From positions 3,420,001-3,484,000 of the forward strand of contig CANUEZ040000199.1 in assembly GCA_948099385.1 (NCBI GenBank): a DNA stretch of 64,000 nucleotides, given 5' to 3'. Position numbers and translations under genes: made by a program. Below, one piece after another: positions 36,507-48,316 of the stretch. Under the pieces are notes generated by a model. That model was not told where the DNA came from. It saw only the letters and a list, made by a program, of their open reading frames with translations, and ran no database searches. The stretch's first letter is position 1; each line of letters starts with the position of its first letter. The DNA comes from Fasciola hepatica (lineage: Eukaryota > Platyhelminthes > Trematoda > Plagiorchiida > Fasciolidae).

Positions 36507-37684
36507 GTGATGCTTTCTCTGGATCTGGAATCCCCATTCACAAACGTTTCGTTGATCGAGACGGCAGAATTCATCTGTCAATACTTGACCGATATCGACA
36601 TCAAACTCGACATTCCTGTGGCCAAGCTAAAATAACTCATTCTTAGATGTACATGGAATATTCAATTTCTGTACAGTGGAAAATCCTACAGGCAGAAGGA
36701 TGGGGTAGCAAAGGGATCACCACTTGGACCCCTTCTGGTGGATATATTCTTAGCAAAACTCGAAACTGTACCACTACGCAGCACCATCGACGGTCTGTAT
36801 ATGTACACCTGATACATGGACGACACTTTCATAATTTGCGACTCAAAAAAGACATTACCGAAATACTGTGGACATTCAACAACGCCCACTCAATGACCAC
36901 ATTTACAGTGAAAATAGAGACGGACAATTTCCTCATTTTTCTTGAGGTGGGATTACGTAGAATGGAGGACGGACATATAGAAAGAAGGTTGTATCGAAAA
37001 TGTACATGGTTGGGGCAACACACATATTTCCGAAGTTTTGTCCCCCTACGATACAAAAGAAACCTAGTGAGCTGTCTGACCTACAAAGCAAGAAACATCT
37101 GTAGTCAGGACACGATTGCCAAAGACCTCGAACACATACGTGACACATTACTAAAAAACGGATATCCAGAACCGTTTATTCGTTACCCTATAGGAGAGAG
37201 GAGACACAAAATGAAAGTGCAGATGGCCAAGAAAAAGAATATTTTTCTAAATATCCCGTTGAAGAGTGACAAAACCTAAGAAATACTAGAGCTACGAATA
37301 TCTAAGACCCTCGGGAAGTCCTTCACCACTGTGCATGTCTGAATTTTAATAAATACGAAGCCTTTCATTGTTCAACAATCCAAGGAGATGTTGACTCGTC
37401 AGTCTCAATCTTTTGTTCTATATCAGTTAACGTGCTCTTGTAGTGCACAGTATAATGGACATACGACGAGAAACTTGTCGGAAAGGATATCAGAACACGT
37501 CCCGGCTTCTTTACGCAAAGGAACTATTCGTACTATCAATAGTGCAATCCTGCAACATCTGGTGGATAGCGGACATCAAATCCACACAGTGACAGTTTTC
37601 AGACCACTCTTGACAACTCCCGGAGTTTACGCGAAAGGATTACGCAGGCGGTTGCTGATGCCATCAGAAGCCATAGCAACTTGA
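36507..37684 (+). pseudogene. Penelope-like element, RT plus GIY-YIG endonuclease
   Basis: The RT begins mid-domain at LSLDLESPFTNVSL (36507 on), continues with DGVAKGSPLGPLL (motif B) and YMDDTFIICDSKK (catalytic YxDD), then changes frame at an A run near 36845 into DITEILWTFNNAHS and on to KRNLVSCLTYKARNICS and NGYPEPFIRYPIGERRH. Stops lie at about 36622 (TAA), just before YMDD (TGA) and at 37277 (TAA). After the last, the same frame leads through one more stop into the endonuclease: SFVLYQLTCSCSAQYNGHTT (the YIG strand is YNG), LSERISEHVPASL and TINSAILQHLVDSGHQI. RT followed by GIY-YIG is the canonical Penelope order. Upstream RT motifs and terminal repeats are missing. Inactive. Confidence 0.92.
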
Positions 37685-40600
37685 CTATTGACACCTATAT
37701 TGTGTAAGCAAAGTAACCTCGTGCAACAGTTGTTGTTGCCGTGGCCGTAACAAGTGATTTTCTTATGGTTCCTATATTCTCCCCAGTTCCACACCTCTTT
37801 TTTCACACCTTTGTTCTTCACACCTGTCCTTTCTCGCCATTTGGTTACACATTTCACTCTTGTTGTCGTTCACACAACGAACAAGATTCATCAAGTTGAA
37901 GCATGTTGTCGAGTTAGTGGATTTGTTGCACATTTACTCACTCTCTGCTATATTTAGCTGAACATATACTCTATTTTACCCAGTACTATATATGTCAATG
38001 CCTGAAGTGATATATCGAGAAGACATTTTTTCGTGTTACAAATGTAATTCCATGTAATGTGGTTGTTGGAGATGGATAAACTAACAGCAAGATCTGCTCA
38101 TTCCGTGGACATATAAATCAATGCAGACCAATTTAGCTAGGCAACAAAGGAGTTGGTAATAATAGAATGAGATGAGGTCAAGACTCAATACAAGGTAAAC
38201 AACAGTTATATAACAGTTATCGCTCAAATGTCACATTCACTATTTGTAGAAATGATGATCACCACCCTCCGTAACTCTTCACCTAAATGACACTCGTTTT
38301 ATTGACATGTTATGGTCGTAACGCACAATCCACCCTTGATTGTTAAATTGGGGATGAGAGTGATTAGTTTTTGTGTACCAAAGAAACTTGCTGTATATTT
38401 AACGACACCTCTTGCGATGTTGAACCATCACGTAGTTTTCTTCATTAAATGCAATAAACAATGTTTCACTCCAGATAGCACTTTACATGCTAGATAAACC
38501 GATCAGGAATCGGAAGTCGATTCAGCAGTGCAAGTTCAATAGCACTCGGCTTGTACAACATCTTAAGGGAGGGTTTGCGCATGGTTTGCTGGAACAGTCT
38601 ATTTATTTGCAATTTTGGTGTGGGTGGTACGAGTCATACCCACCTAAAACGCGTTTTGAAGTTGGACCCAATATATGCCATGGCTGTATTATTTTCAGCG
38701 ATATCTTCCATAGTACGGAGAACCATAGTCTTTCGATCAACTCATAACGAGAAATATATCAACTAGTAGTCACCTAGACTTGTCGTCACAAAACGACTGG
38801 GTCTAGGGTGAGATACTGGGACTGCCGTGGGTGAGTAAAATTTGGAGCTAGATCACTCATTAGCCTCAATCAGAAAACACACCTGATAACTGCGGTTCAA
38901 GGAGGATTAAACTTGGTTTGGGAATGAAATATTTTAGGACGGAGCAGGGCTACCTTGGATATGAACGTGTAGTCAGAAAATTGGTCAGTGGAGACAAGGG
39001 AAGAGTATGTTTCCGATGTACAGAAGCGCGAGTAGGTACACAGTCGAATACGCAATAAATGACCAATTTGGAATTATTCCGAAGACAAAGGATTCTTACA
39101 AGTTGTAATAATTGCATCGTGATTTGGCCTTCATGTATTGATGAAATGGGTTTGTCGGTCGAGTAACGCAAGCTGTATAGCACGGTAGGAAAAGAAATAG
39201 CGTGGAAAGTAAAGTTTTTCAATAAACAACAGCACACAGATGCATCAGATGAAAATACATCAAGCGTTTACAACTCACGTCTGTTGCATTAAAACTTTCT
39301 GTCACCTAATGCCAGATCCGATTTGTCCAATCGTTGCTTTTGCCAGCTGCGCCCTGTTCGACACGGTGCACTTCAAATGTGCTCGCACAGTACATCCAAA
39401 ACGGTGTAGGCGAATTCTGAAGTTTGAGTGCATGGCACATGCCTTACCAGGACTGGTGCTGAAATCCCTTTCCCAGTGGATATCCAGTGTTCGAAAGTCG
39501 AAAAGGCAAATCTGCTTTTGAGTAATCGGGGTTGGTCGCGAGATCATATTTGCAAGTAATGAGGGAAGTTTGGTTGGGGAGGTAAGATTCGAGACTGCAG
39601 ACTCGCCGATAATTTTATTTGCCTAATAAGATGCTTATTTGCTGGTGAGGCGCTTGTCAACAAATATAACGGTCATAAGGCTAACCCCAGCTAAGATGAC
39701 ATAAATGTGGACCACCTCAAAGCAACTTTTATACAACCTTCATATGACTGTCTTATTTCACACTCTTCATGTGTTAGCACATACTTTGAACCTTTCTCTA
39801 TTTCGGACGTATTTGCAACTCCTCTCAAGTATGGAGCTTCGTGTTCCGTGGGTCCGGATGTCCTCTCGCCTGCAGTTTCCAGGCTTGGGGTTGAGTAGTT
39901 TTCAGAACCCATGGCCACTTTGTTGAATAAATCCCTATGAAGTAGTGCAATCTCTAACTTTTGATGACCTGTCCCGATTACCCCAATGCCAAAGAGCCCT
40001 TACACAAACTGCACGGAAAGGGCTTTTTGCGAGATAGCTTTCACATCGACAGCACTCAAAATTGCTGCAAAGGCTGTATTTGGTTGTTTTCAACCTCCCC
40101 TAAATGTACATTCGGACCTATGTCTTTTTACATACAAACCTAAAAGATGCACTGTTGGTGCTGTAGTTCCTTTAGTCCACTTCGGTACTGAACACTTAGA
40201 CTTACCTGTCCGATTCCTCCACTGTTCTTTTCCTTGTTTATTCCTCAGTCTTTGATTCAGCGCCCCTTTTTCGTCTACTGCGAAAGCTTCAGGCTTTCAC
40301 CAGTCCCACATATATGCATGCTACCTCTCTAACAGTTTTCAAAATTGAACACAGAAACCCAATTTAGGGTACAAATGTTCCAAACAAGTTGTCAACTATT
40401 CCGCGGTAACCTAGGATGATATGTTTCCTTTCTTTTTACTTTCCAAGTAAATCAGCGACTAAACATGTTCTTCTTCGACTAGAGAATTTGAATACGCTGA
40501 AGATATTGTACTTTGTCAGATTAATGCTGATCCCTCCGACTTCAAAATCTATCACAAATGGAAAACGTTTCCAAACGATCTCGTTTATAACTAAAACCAT

Positions 40601-41879
40601 CTAAGAGCTTTGAATATTTTTAGCAATTCCTGCCCTTAACATACAGATTCTGTTTCCATGGATTGCAAATCCTTATCTAGAGTGAGCCCTGTCACGTACT
40701 TGGGAGTTTTGATAACAATCTACGACGGAAAACTCATATCCAAAATTGTGCTGTTAAACTGAAACATCTTTCCTTTCAGCTAGGGAATCTCAGAGTTCTG
40801 GACACCTAAGCCGGTTGTTTACAAGTTCGGGATCAGCATTTTCTCCCTACCTTACTTTAGTGTTATCCAGCAAATTTTCTCAGTCTTCTGAAATAGAACC
40901 TTAAAACTCTGCACCAACGTTTGGTAACAATGCAGGTTTTGTCAGAACGGACGCATATGGTGTGGTCTGATAGTATGTGATGAATAGCGGGGCTCGAAAT
41001 GCAGAGAAAACCGTATTTTTCTGTTACCAGTGGGCCACGACAATGACGGAATGTGAGCCTCTGAGGGAAAGTGGAATAAGACTATTTTGCATTGAATTAC
41101 TCCCAAACATTATTCAGAACATAGAGTTCATACAAGACATTAGGCATTTGGTCTGCCTTCAATTATCACGGATTTCCAGAATGTCATCGTCATACAGTCC
41201 ACCAGTGTTGATGGTGAAATGATTTTCTATCTTGTTGCACTTGTGACTCCAACGGCCAGTGTGTTGGTAGAATTATGGATATTCTCATCAAAACACAAAG
41301 GTTTTTAAGGTTACCTTCATACGTGACCTGTTAAAGATCAATTATTTTGAATGAACCTTGAAGTTGCGCTTGCTTTCAACGGTCTCACATAGAGTAATGA
41401 ACATAGAAATAGTTCCGTTTGACTTCATTTACGAACCTCTGGTGAAGCAGCATGAAGAGTCATCCTGAAAAACTATTACCTACCCAGGTGAATTCTCTTC
41501 GTTGAATTCGGGTGAAATGCCGTTCGGGTAACCCGGAATACCGAGAAAGGTAAATAACATTTTACGTGAATTGGAACCATGCTGGTTATCCGTCAACAGC
41601 TCGACTGTGGTGGAATTACCTATGCGATCGATAGTTTTGAAATAATTATGGGTAACAACGGCTCCTTCAGATTAGCGCTCGTTTATTGCAATATACCTGG
41701 TCAGATATGTTCCTACATGTTCCATCTATGCGTAACAATAACAACAGAGACTGCAGTTCAAAGGTTTTTTGCAAGAATTCAAGTTGTTCCTGGAAATCCA
41801 TACTCTCAGATCTTGAAGAATAACACCACCCAAGAGAGGAACGGAAAGTGATTGAACTGTCTAACCAAACGTCCTTTCT
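37685..41879. other. About 4.2 kb without a recognised gene
   Basis: The first few hundred bases may be the 3' tail of the Penelope element. After that only short ORFs without motifs (for example 39302-39547 minus and 39986-40255 plus). Confidence 0.45.
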
Positions 41880-43135
41880 GGTAAGACCTGGTAGTGTGCA
41901 GTAGTAGATGCTCTGTTTACATACAGAAATCTTTAAATCGAGAAGCAAACAAGACCTCCGTGGAATGTATCTCATGAAGGATTATTTACACAAAACTAAA
42001 CTTTACCGAATCAATCTTGGAAACAAGTAGTTCAGATCAGCATAACCGTCGTGTTAAATGGTAATGGGCATATGCGAAATCTACTTCGCCTATTTGGCCG
42101 TTTTTTATTCGTCTGATAGAAAACCAGTCGGCTGACGGAACCAGGGTAAATGCCCAGTGGTAGTGGTAGTTTTGTAGTAGTATTTGTCAAAATGTCGGAA
42201 CTTTTCCATGTCATTTCCCAAACAGATCAACTGCGAAAATTCCACTCAAACAAGAAAAACAGTACAAAATCGTCGTCATGGATTACGTTGCACATCGATT
42301 GCGTTCCCTTCTTTACTAACTGAATTAATTTGCCCTTAAATATTCAGTGCGAATCTACCCTGCGAATTATTTCTCAATTTAAACCTGTCACCGATTCAGT
42401 TTCGTTAATTTGTCACTTGTGAATATATTCATTCTGCTTCGAACGCGGAAATTGAAGTTTTGAAGTTAAGAATGATTATCATTTTGATTCAATGACTAGA
42501 GTATCTCTTTTCGAAGAAACTAGTCTAACACATGTTTGCCAATCAACCATCATTTTCATAGGCTTTTTAGATTTACACAAGAATAGACCGTAACATTCCC
42601 ATTTGAAGAAATACTATTGGGATTCCACTGATCCGAAAAAACAGGGGCAGACTGTTGGTTGTCCTTGATTTCTATCTTTATATCGAAGAGCATTTTGAAT
42701 CTTCCACTTCGTGAAAGCCATGGCACCAGAAATATCTGAAAGCGCAAACATTCGATAGCGTTTTGCTAAAGTCATCACCTGATAACGTGGTAATGCCATC
42801 AGGACATCCAATTTTTATATTCATGCATTCAGTACGTTATTCTGTGTTTGAAAATGTGGACGAACTTACATACAGGGTGACTGTGGCTAACTACTGAAGA
42901 ATTAGATAAGTCTCAGTAGCTTGAAAGTGACAAGGTGGAAAAAAACGTTGTTTCGATACTCAAGCACTGATTGCTTCCAATACGAGCACAATTAGGCAGT
43001 CGCGTTGTTGAATCAGATATCAGACCTCACAGAAACGTGGTTTTTTGATGAGAAATACTTGTGTTTACACGCCTAAAAAACCAGAATTCCCAATTAAGTC
43101 CACTTTATGACCACATCTTAGTCAACATGCACTGA
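41880..43135. repeat. Dispersed repeat R4, copy 1
   Basis: Direct repeat of 62584-64000. Anchors: CCTGGTAGTGTG near the start, TCAGATCAGCATAACCGTCG at about 42034, GATTTACACAA with AATAGACCGTAACATTCCC near 42570, and GGACCACATCTTAG-like sequence at the end. Minus-strand ORFs here (42556-42811, two frames) correspond to one frame of 109 codons in copy 2, sharing IEIKDNQQSA and GNVTVY. Copy 1 lacks about 190 bases present in copy 2 at 63690-63880. Family not recognised. Confidence 0.9.
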
Positions 43136-44568
43136 TGAGTTCATATGATGAAGAAAGCTGTTTGCAGATGGAATTCTCCAAGATTCATTCTGGGTACTGG
43201 AACGTGTTTGTGTGTGGCATCTCATTGTCTCACACAAAAAATATTAGTACAACATTTTTAAGGTAAAAATAGTTCCCATGGCCCATGGAAAATCCATTGT
43301 GCAAAACGGGAAGTACCGACGAAACAATAGCAGTGGAGGATCCAGGATGTGAAATTTCTTGAAATAATATTTTCATGAGGTAAATGTTTCCCGTCTGTTA
43401 AACTAAAGTTCTTCTTGGGAGATTATTGGACTACCGGGTAATGCGTCGGCTCAGGCCTCAGTTGAGGATGCATTTGTTGTACCAGTTGGTACATCCATTC
43501 GATTTATATTCCCCAGTAGTAGCGAAACCACAGAAGCCTTGATGGTTCTGTTGCTACAATTGTCACATTACATATCAGATTTGATTATGATGGGAAATTC
43601 ATTTTCAGCTTTGGAAAAATAAGTCGATTCACTTTTTCCACTTTGGACAAGCGAAGCGAAAATATTACACACATAGTAGCACATGAGAACTAGTGGTACC
43701 GTAGTTTGGTGGGTAACTTCTATGCACTAAGCGCTGAAATAATTCACTGAAGAACGAGAGAAGTGTAAATATTATTGCTAGGCATAAAATATGAAGAGCA
43801 AACTTCGGGTAGCAAAATAACCCTCATTTTCTTCATTGGTGGCTCATATTTATGGATGGACACTATACACAAAGTGGCAAAGTCGGCCAGTTTATCGTAG
43901 TTTATCCCTAAGCGTAGGGCAAACAACCCGGAAGTTCTTCGGATTTATTAGTCACCAGGCGGTATATACGTGACATGAGAGAGTTATTTCAGAGCGTAAC
44001 ATTTTATGTAAGTGATAGACAAAATTCGAAGGCTTGTAATCTCATTCGAAATTCCTTATTCAGTCTACCGTAAGGGATAACGTTTTTCTCACTAGAACTT
44101 CCCAGTCAATTTCCAGTTGATTGTACGATTCAGATGGAAGGTCTCATTGGCACCCAATGAATCTCTCTCTCCTAACTTCGCAGAGTTTGGAAATCTCTGA
44201 ATAACTGTTAGTCCTTCCAATTGAGGATCAAATGAGGTAGAACCTTTTTATGTACCTAGCCTACCGTTCACTTTTATTATTGATTCCAGCGTTGTTATGG
44301 CTTATTATTTTTTGATTTTTGAGCTTCATTGATTACTGAGTTGGTGTGCACACTTGTCCGTACAACAATTACATTAAATACGGTATGGTTCGATTTGAAG
44401 TTGCGAGCAGGTTTCATCCACCTTTGTCGATATCTAAGGATCAGAAGTAATCCTTTGCCAGTGCAGTTCGAGGCAATATTGCATTGCATTTGATGTGATT
44501 CATTGGTGCCGGCATTGGTATTGATGTTGTGAACAACCTCATGTGAGGGAGTCGTGGAAAACAGAGTT
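43136..44568. other. No gene recognised
   Basis: AT-rich background up to the target-site duplication of the RTE element. Short ORFs only. Confidence 0.5.
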
Positions 44569-44577
44569 GGAGCTTGC
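44569..44577. repeat. Candidate target-site duplication, left
   Basis: GGAGCTTGC immediately next to the element's 3' tail; the same nine bases occur at 48308-48316 by the element's 5' end. Both lie where the GC-rich element gives way to AT-rich flank. Confidence 0.5.
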
Positions 44578-44593
44578 TTACTTACTTTTACTT

Positions 44594-46399
44594 TTACGCG
44601 ACGATCTCCTGCGAGAAAAATAAGTCGGCTCCATGGATATCACGGACCACCGCTGACCACACGCGGCGGTCGGAGGCGAGCTCCGTACAGATCCACATCC
44701 AGTCCTTGTTTCATCGCCGGGCTCCATAGACTGACCGAAGGCCTAGAAGCTCTACGTCTTTCTCGATTGTACTGGTCCACGTTTTGAGCTGCCCACCAAG
44801 GCGACAACGCCAACCATGGCAGGGAGTGAGGCAGAGTGTTTACTTTGTTATCTCTGACTCGGGTCGCCGAAGAGTATGGCCGAACCACTGAAGTCGTCGA
44901 CGTTGGAGGAGAATGAGGAGAGCATCGATATCAGAGCATCGTCTCCTTACCTCGTCGTTGGACAACCAGTCACGCCACTTGACTTTGAGGATTTGCCGCA
45001 GGCACGAGTGGTCAAAAACCACCAACCTTCTGGTATCCTCAGCTCGTAGCGGCTAGGTTTAGCAGCCATAGATGAGTACGGGCCGGATGGCAGCACGGTA
45101 AACACGAACTTTGGTTCTCAAGCTGATTTCACTGCGAGTCCACAGCGTTCGTCTTAGCTGAAGAAAGGCTCTCCTGGCGCTGTCGATCCGTGACACCACT
45201 TCATCTTTTGCCTGGTCGTTCGGAAGCAGAGTTGAGTCTAGGTATTTGAATAAAGGGACGTATTCGACTGGTTGGTTATTCATCGACAGTTGTTGAATTT
45301 TCGGGCCCAGATGGGTCGTGAAAGCTTTTGTTTTAGTCGAATTTACTTCAAGTCCGATGGACCTCGCGAAGGAATTGATTCGATCGAGGATTGGTTGTAG
45401 CGTAGCGGCGGAGTCTCTAAACACGACAATATCATCCGCGAACTCCAGGTCCGAGATCTATATTTCCTGATTAAGCTGAACGCCAGGGTAGTTGTGTAAT
45501 GCCTGTCGCATTGTTCAATCGATGGCGTAGTTGAACAGCACCGGTGAGAAGGGACAGCCCTGCTTAACTCCGGTAGTGAGTGTGAACTCGCGGGACTCTT
45601 CATCGTACATACGAACCCTAGCACCAGTTGTCGAGTAGTACCTCCTCAACAGCCTTAACAGCTTATGGAGCATCCCATCGGATTGGATTATGGTCCAAAG
45701 AGACTCGCGATTCACCGAATCAAAAGCTGCCCGGAAGTCAATGAAACCAGCTACCGTCGGATGCTGCAACTTAAAGCGGTGTTCCAGTATTCGGCGCCGC
45801 GTGAAGATTTGATCCACATAGCCTCTGCCACGGCGGAAACCCCCTTGGTTCGGGCGAATGCGCTGGTCTCTTGCCTCGTAGAAACGGGTTAGTAACAATG
45901 CACCAAAGATCTTTGCGGCCACATCGATCAGGCTGATCCCTCGGTAGTTCTCATGTGCCGATTTATCACCCTTCTGCGGAATGGGCAGCAGTATGGACAT
46001 TCCCCAGTCGGGTGGAAATGCTTCCGCTCTCCAAATGGAACCAAAAAGTGTACACAACCTGTCAACCAAAGATGATGAACATGCTTTATACACTTCCGGA
46101 GGGATGCCATCTTCCCCTGCAGCCTTTCTGTCTTTCAGTTTGTTTATCATTTCCGTGATTTCCGCGGTATTGGGCGGGCCACAGTTGCTTTCGTACTGGA
46201 CTGGAGGGGTTGATATTGGTTGTTCCGTCCGGTGGTCCGCAGGCCGGTTGAGCAGCTGACCAAAGTATTCCACCCATGGGTCCATTTTCTTGCTCTGCTC
46301 GGGTATTAAGTTTCCTGCCGTGTCACGAAGAAGGGAATTTTGCTTAGAAAAACCTATCAGAAGCGTTGCGAATAAGGCGGAACAGTTTACCGAAGTCAC
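44594..46399 (-). pseudogene. RTE reverse transcriptase region, copy C
   Basis: Open from 46399 to 45515, then interrupted. Counting from 46399: LIPEQSKKM (residues 31-39), RPNQGGFRRGRG (182-193), motif A FIDFRAAFDS (219-228, catalytic Asp 221), motif B GVKQGCPFSPVLF (277-289). A TGA (45514-45512) follows NYAID, then a TAG (45460-45458), after which the same frame gives LEFADDIVVF with the catalytic FADD box (45442-45431) intact. It continues to PVLIYGC, two stops (45061-45059 and 45055-45053, the second in place of a Trp codon), RRLVVFDHSCLRQIL and LQWFGHTLRRPESEITK. A frame change near 44840 leads to GGQLKTWTSTIEKDVELL and CTELASDRRVWSAVVRDIHG and the terminal TAA. All three catalytic Asp codons survive, so loss of function comes from stops and frameshifts. 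Confidence 0.93.
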
Positions 46400-47763
46400 A
46401 AACTCCGGACGCGGTCTCCATTTTTTCGGCTATTTCTATCCAGTATCTTTTGCGATCAGCCTTGGCGGAGCGTGTCGCCTCTCGTTGCAGCCTTCGGCGT
46501 TCGTTACTACCTGCCAGTCGCGCTTCGTGTGTTCTGGTTGACAGCTGGAGTGTACTCTTCGAGATCCAATCTTTTGTCCGCCTTTTTGTTCTCCCGAGTA
46601 CTGTCCAGGAAGCTTCCTCGATTGTCGTCTTCATTCGAGTCCACTGCCCTTCCACAGAAACTTCATCTTCTTGTGCATTGGTTGCGTTGGTAAGTCGGGT
46701 TGTGATTGCGCCTGACAACGCTGCTCGGGTCTCTGGATTTTCTACGGCAGCGAAGTTTATCCGAGAGGTTGCAGACACTTTAGCACGTGTAGACAGATGA
46801 ACTTTGAAACATGCGCGTAGGGGGACATGGTCGGTGCCTTTTGTGTTGCCCGTTATTGCACCTCGGTACTCTCGGAAATCCTCCACAGAAGATGCCCAAT
46901 GGGCTTTTACCAGAATGTGGTCGAGTTGGTGTGTAGTGTGACCGTCATTGGAGTACCATGTGAGTAGGTGCTCCTTGGGGTGTTGAAATCGAGTGCTGCA
47001 GAAAACCATTCTGTTGATGTCAGCTAAACTAATCAGTCGGCCACCGTTCTCGCAGTGTTGACCAAGGCCGAATCTCCCTAGAATATGGCGAGTGGATTCA
47101 TTGGCCGTACCTGTGCGAGCGTTCCAATCTCCTGCGATGAAAAGTACATCGCGCCTCGAAACCCGGTTGACTACCTCCTGCAAATTAGTGTAGAATTCGT
47201 CTTTGGTTTCGTCATCAGCTGAATTGCTTGGAGCATGGATCGCGATCACCGTCAAGTCGTGCGTGGAGCCTTTGAAACTTGCCAAGGCAAATCTGGATGA
47301 GACTGGTTCCCAAGAGATCATTGCATCATTAGCTGCTTTGTTCAGAGCAAACGCGACACCGTAGAGACCGGAGTTGTCTTTTGGGCTACTGTGATAGAGC
47401 CAATAGGATGTAACCACACCCGGGACGTTTATTTGTCTGCTACCTGAGTTGGGTAGGCGGACTTCCGAGAGGCAAGCAATATCTACGTCATAACCATGTA
47501 GAGTTGGCATTGAAATGTACTGACTGTTGACATCTAGAAACGTCCTGACATTCCAACAGGCTATGTATGTTCTTTTCCTGCAGCGAATAATTCCAGCTTG
47601 TAGTCTTATCACTTCGACCGCCGGGACACGAGGCTCGTCGCTTACCGGGGAGGCCGTGGCTTGATGAACGCTTGAGGTTCCGTGAACAATAATAGAGTGT
47701 CTCGGCAGTAGGGTACGAAGCTGTGTCCACAGCACCGTTCGGCCTTTCTGTTCGAGGTTGCAC
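46344..47763 (-). pseudogene. RTE apurinic-like endonuclease region, copy C
   Basis: APE-type endonuclease that would nick target DNA for target-primed reverse transcription. Counting codons from 47735: Asn62 in CWNVRT, Glu91 in LSEVR, Asp203 and Asn205 in IAGDWNARTG, Asp272 in QLDHILV, and Asp302/His303 in GTDHVPL; the full catalytic set is visible. The frame is open from 47763 (an in-frame TAG lies just upstream) but the first ATG is codon 76, past the first catalytic residue, so the original start is lost or was non-ATG. The frame ends at 46344 within a five-T run. The RT frame overlaps it from 46399, and one T fewer would join the two, so I read this as an indel mutation. Confidence 0.93.
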
Positions 47764-48307
47764 CTCTAGCCCTTGCACACCCAAGTGCAGACTGCAAGGC
47801 AGCAGGGTGCTGTACGGTTAGTTTGCTTCCTCTGGAATGCCGGATCAGGCAGCTAAACAGGTCTCCTTTGTGGCTGTCGGATCAGTAGACCTCGTCCGCC
47901 CATTCAGAAGGATCTGTCTACACATGCCGAACACCGTCTTGCCGAAGTTTTTTAGACCTCGGTAACCGTCAACCTGGTTTAGCCCGCCTGTGGAGCGGTT
48001 TGCCGGAGTGTGGCCGCTGATGCATGCTTCAGCTCCGTGGAGCCACAGGTGAGAGATGGGTGAATGATGGAGACCAAAGAGATAGAGGTTGCTTCAAAGG
48101 ACACGACAGTCAACCAACTCCGAGGTGTTACTCCTCTCAGACACCCCATACACTCCTAATGAAACAGTTCATAAGGCGGGAGCGGGGCCGTAAACCAAAT
48201 CTCATTTTTAAGCCTAGCACTACCAATCATGGCAGTACAACCCGTTATCCTGGCTTGTACAAGCGCCCCGAGAGACGCAAGCATACCATCGGAGTAACAT
48301 ACAGGTA
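47764..48307 (-). other. 5' region of RTE copy C
   Basis: GC-richer sequence continuous with the element and without an open frame. It is the expected place for the 5' UTR and internal promoter. The exact 5' end is uncertain; the GC-rich character fades at about 48310-48345. Confidence 0.55.
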
Positions 48308-48316
48308 GGAGCTTGC
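48308..48316. repeat. Candidate target-site duplication, right
   Basis: GGAGCTTGC, identical to 44569-44577. A sequence like this just inside (ACGCAAGC at about 48274, inverted) makes the boundary slightly ambiguous. Confidence 0.45.

Larger units (their letters stand above)
44578..48307 (-). mobile_element. Nearly full-length RTE lineage-1 retrotransposon, copy C
   Basis: A 3.7-kb non-LTR retrotransposon on the minus strand: about 540 bp of 5' sequence, an endonuclease region and an RT region. After the last stop (44594-44596) only some 16 bases of 3' UTR remain, made of short A/T-rich units (AAAAGT, AAGT). A very short 3' UTR ending in simple tandem units is typical of the RTE clade. A candidate 9-bp target duplication flanks it. 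It is the best reference copy for the relic at 2590-4400 and the fragment at 34049-34111. Stops and frameshifts make it non-autonomous. Confidence 0.88.

Noticed and set aside
39302..39547. Possible relative of the ORF at 29342-29545 near the Helitron
   Set aside because: The similarity is scattered and could not be distinguished from chance by eye.
46344..46399. Programmed ribosomal frameshift between RTE endonuclease and RT
   Set aside because: The frames overlap at a T5 run followed by C and TAA, and joining needs a +1 shift. The same polyprotein has several other nonsense codons and frame changes, so a simple indel is more likely.
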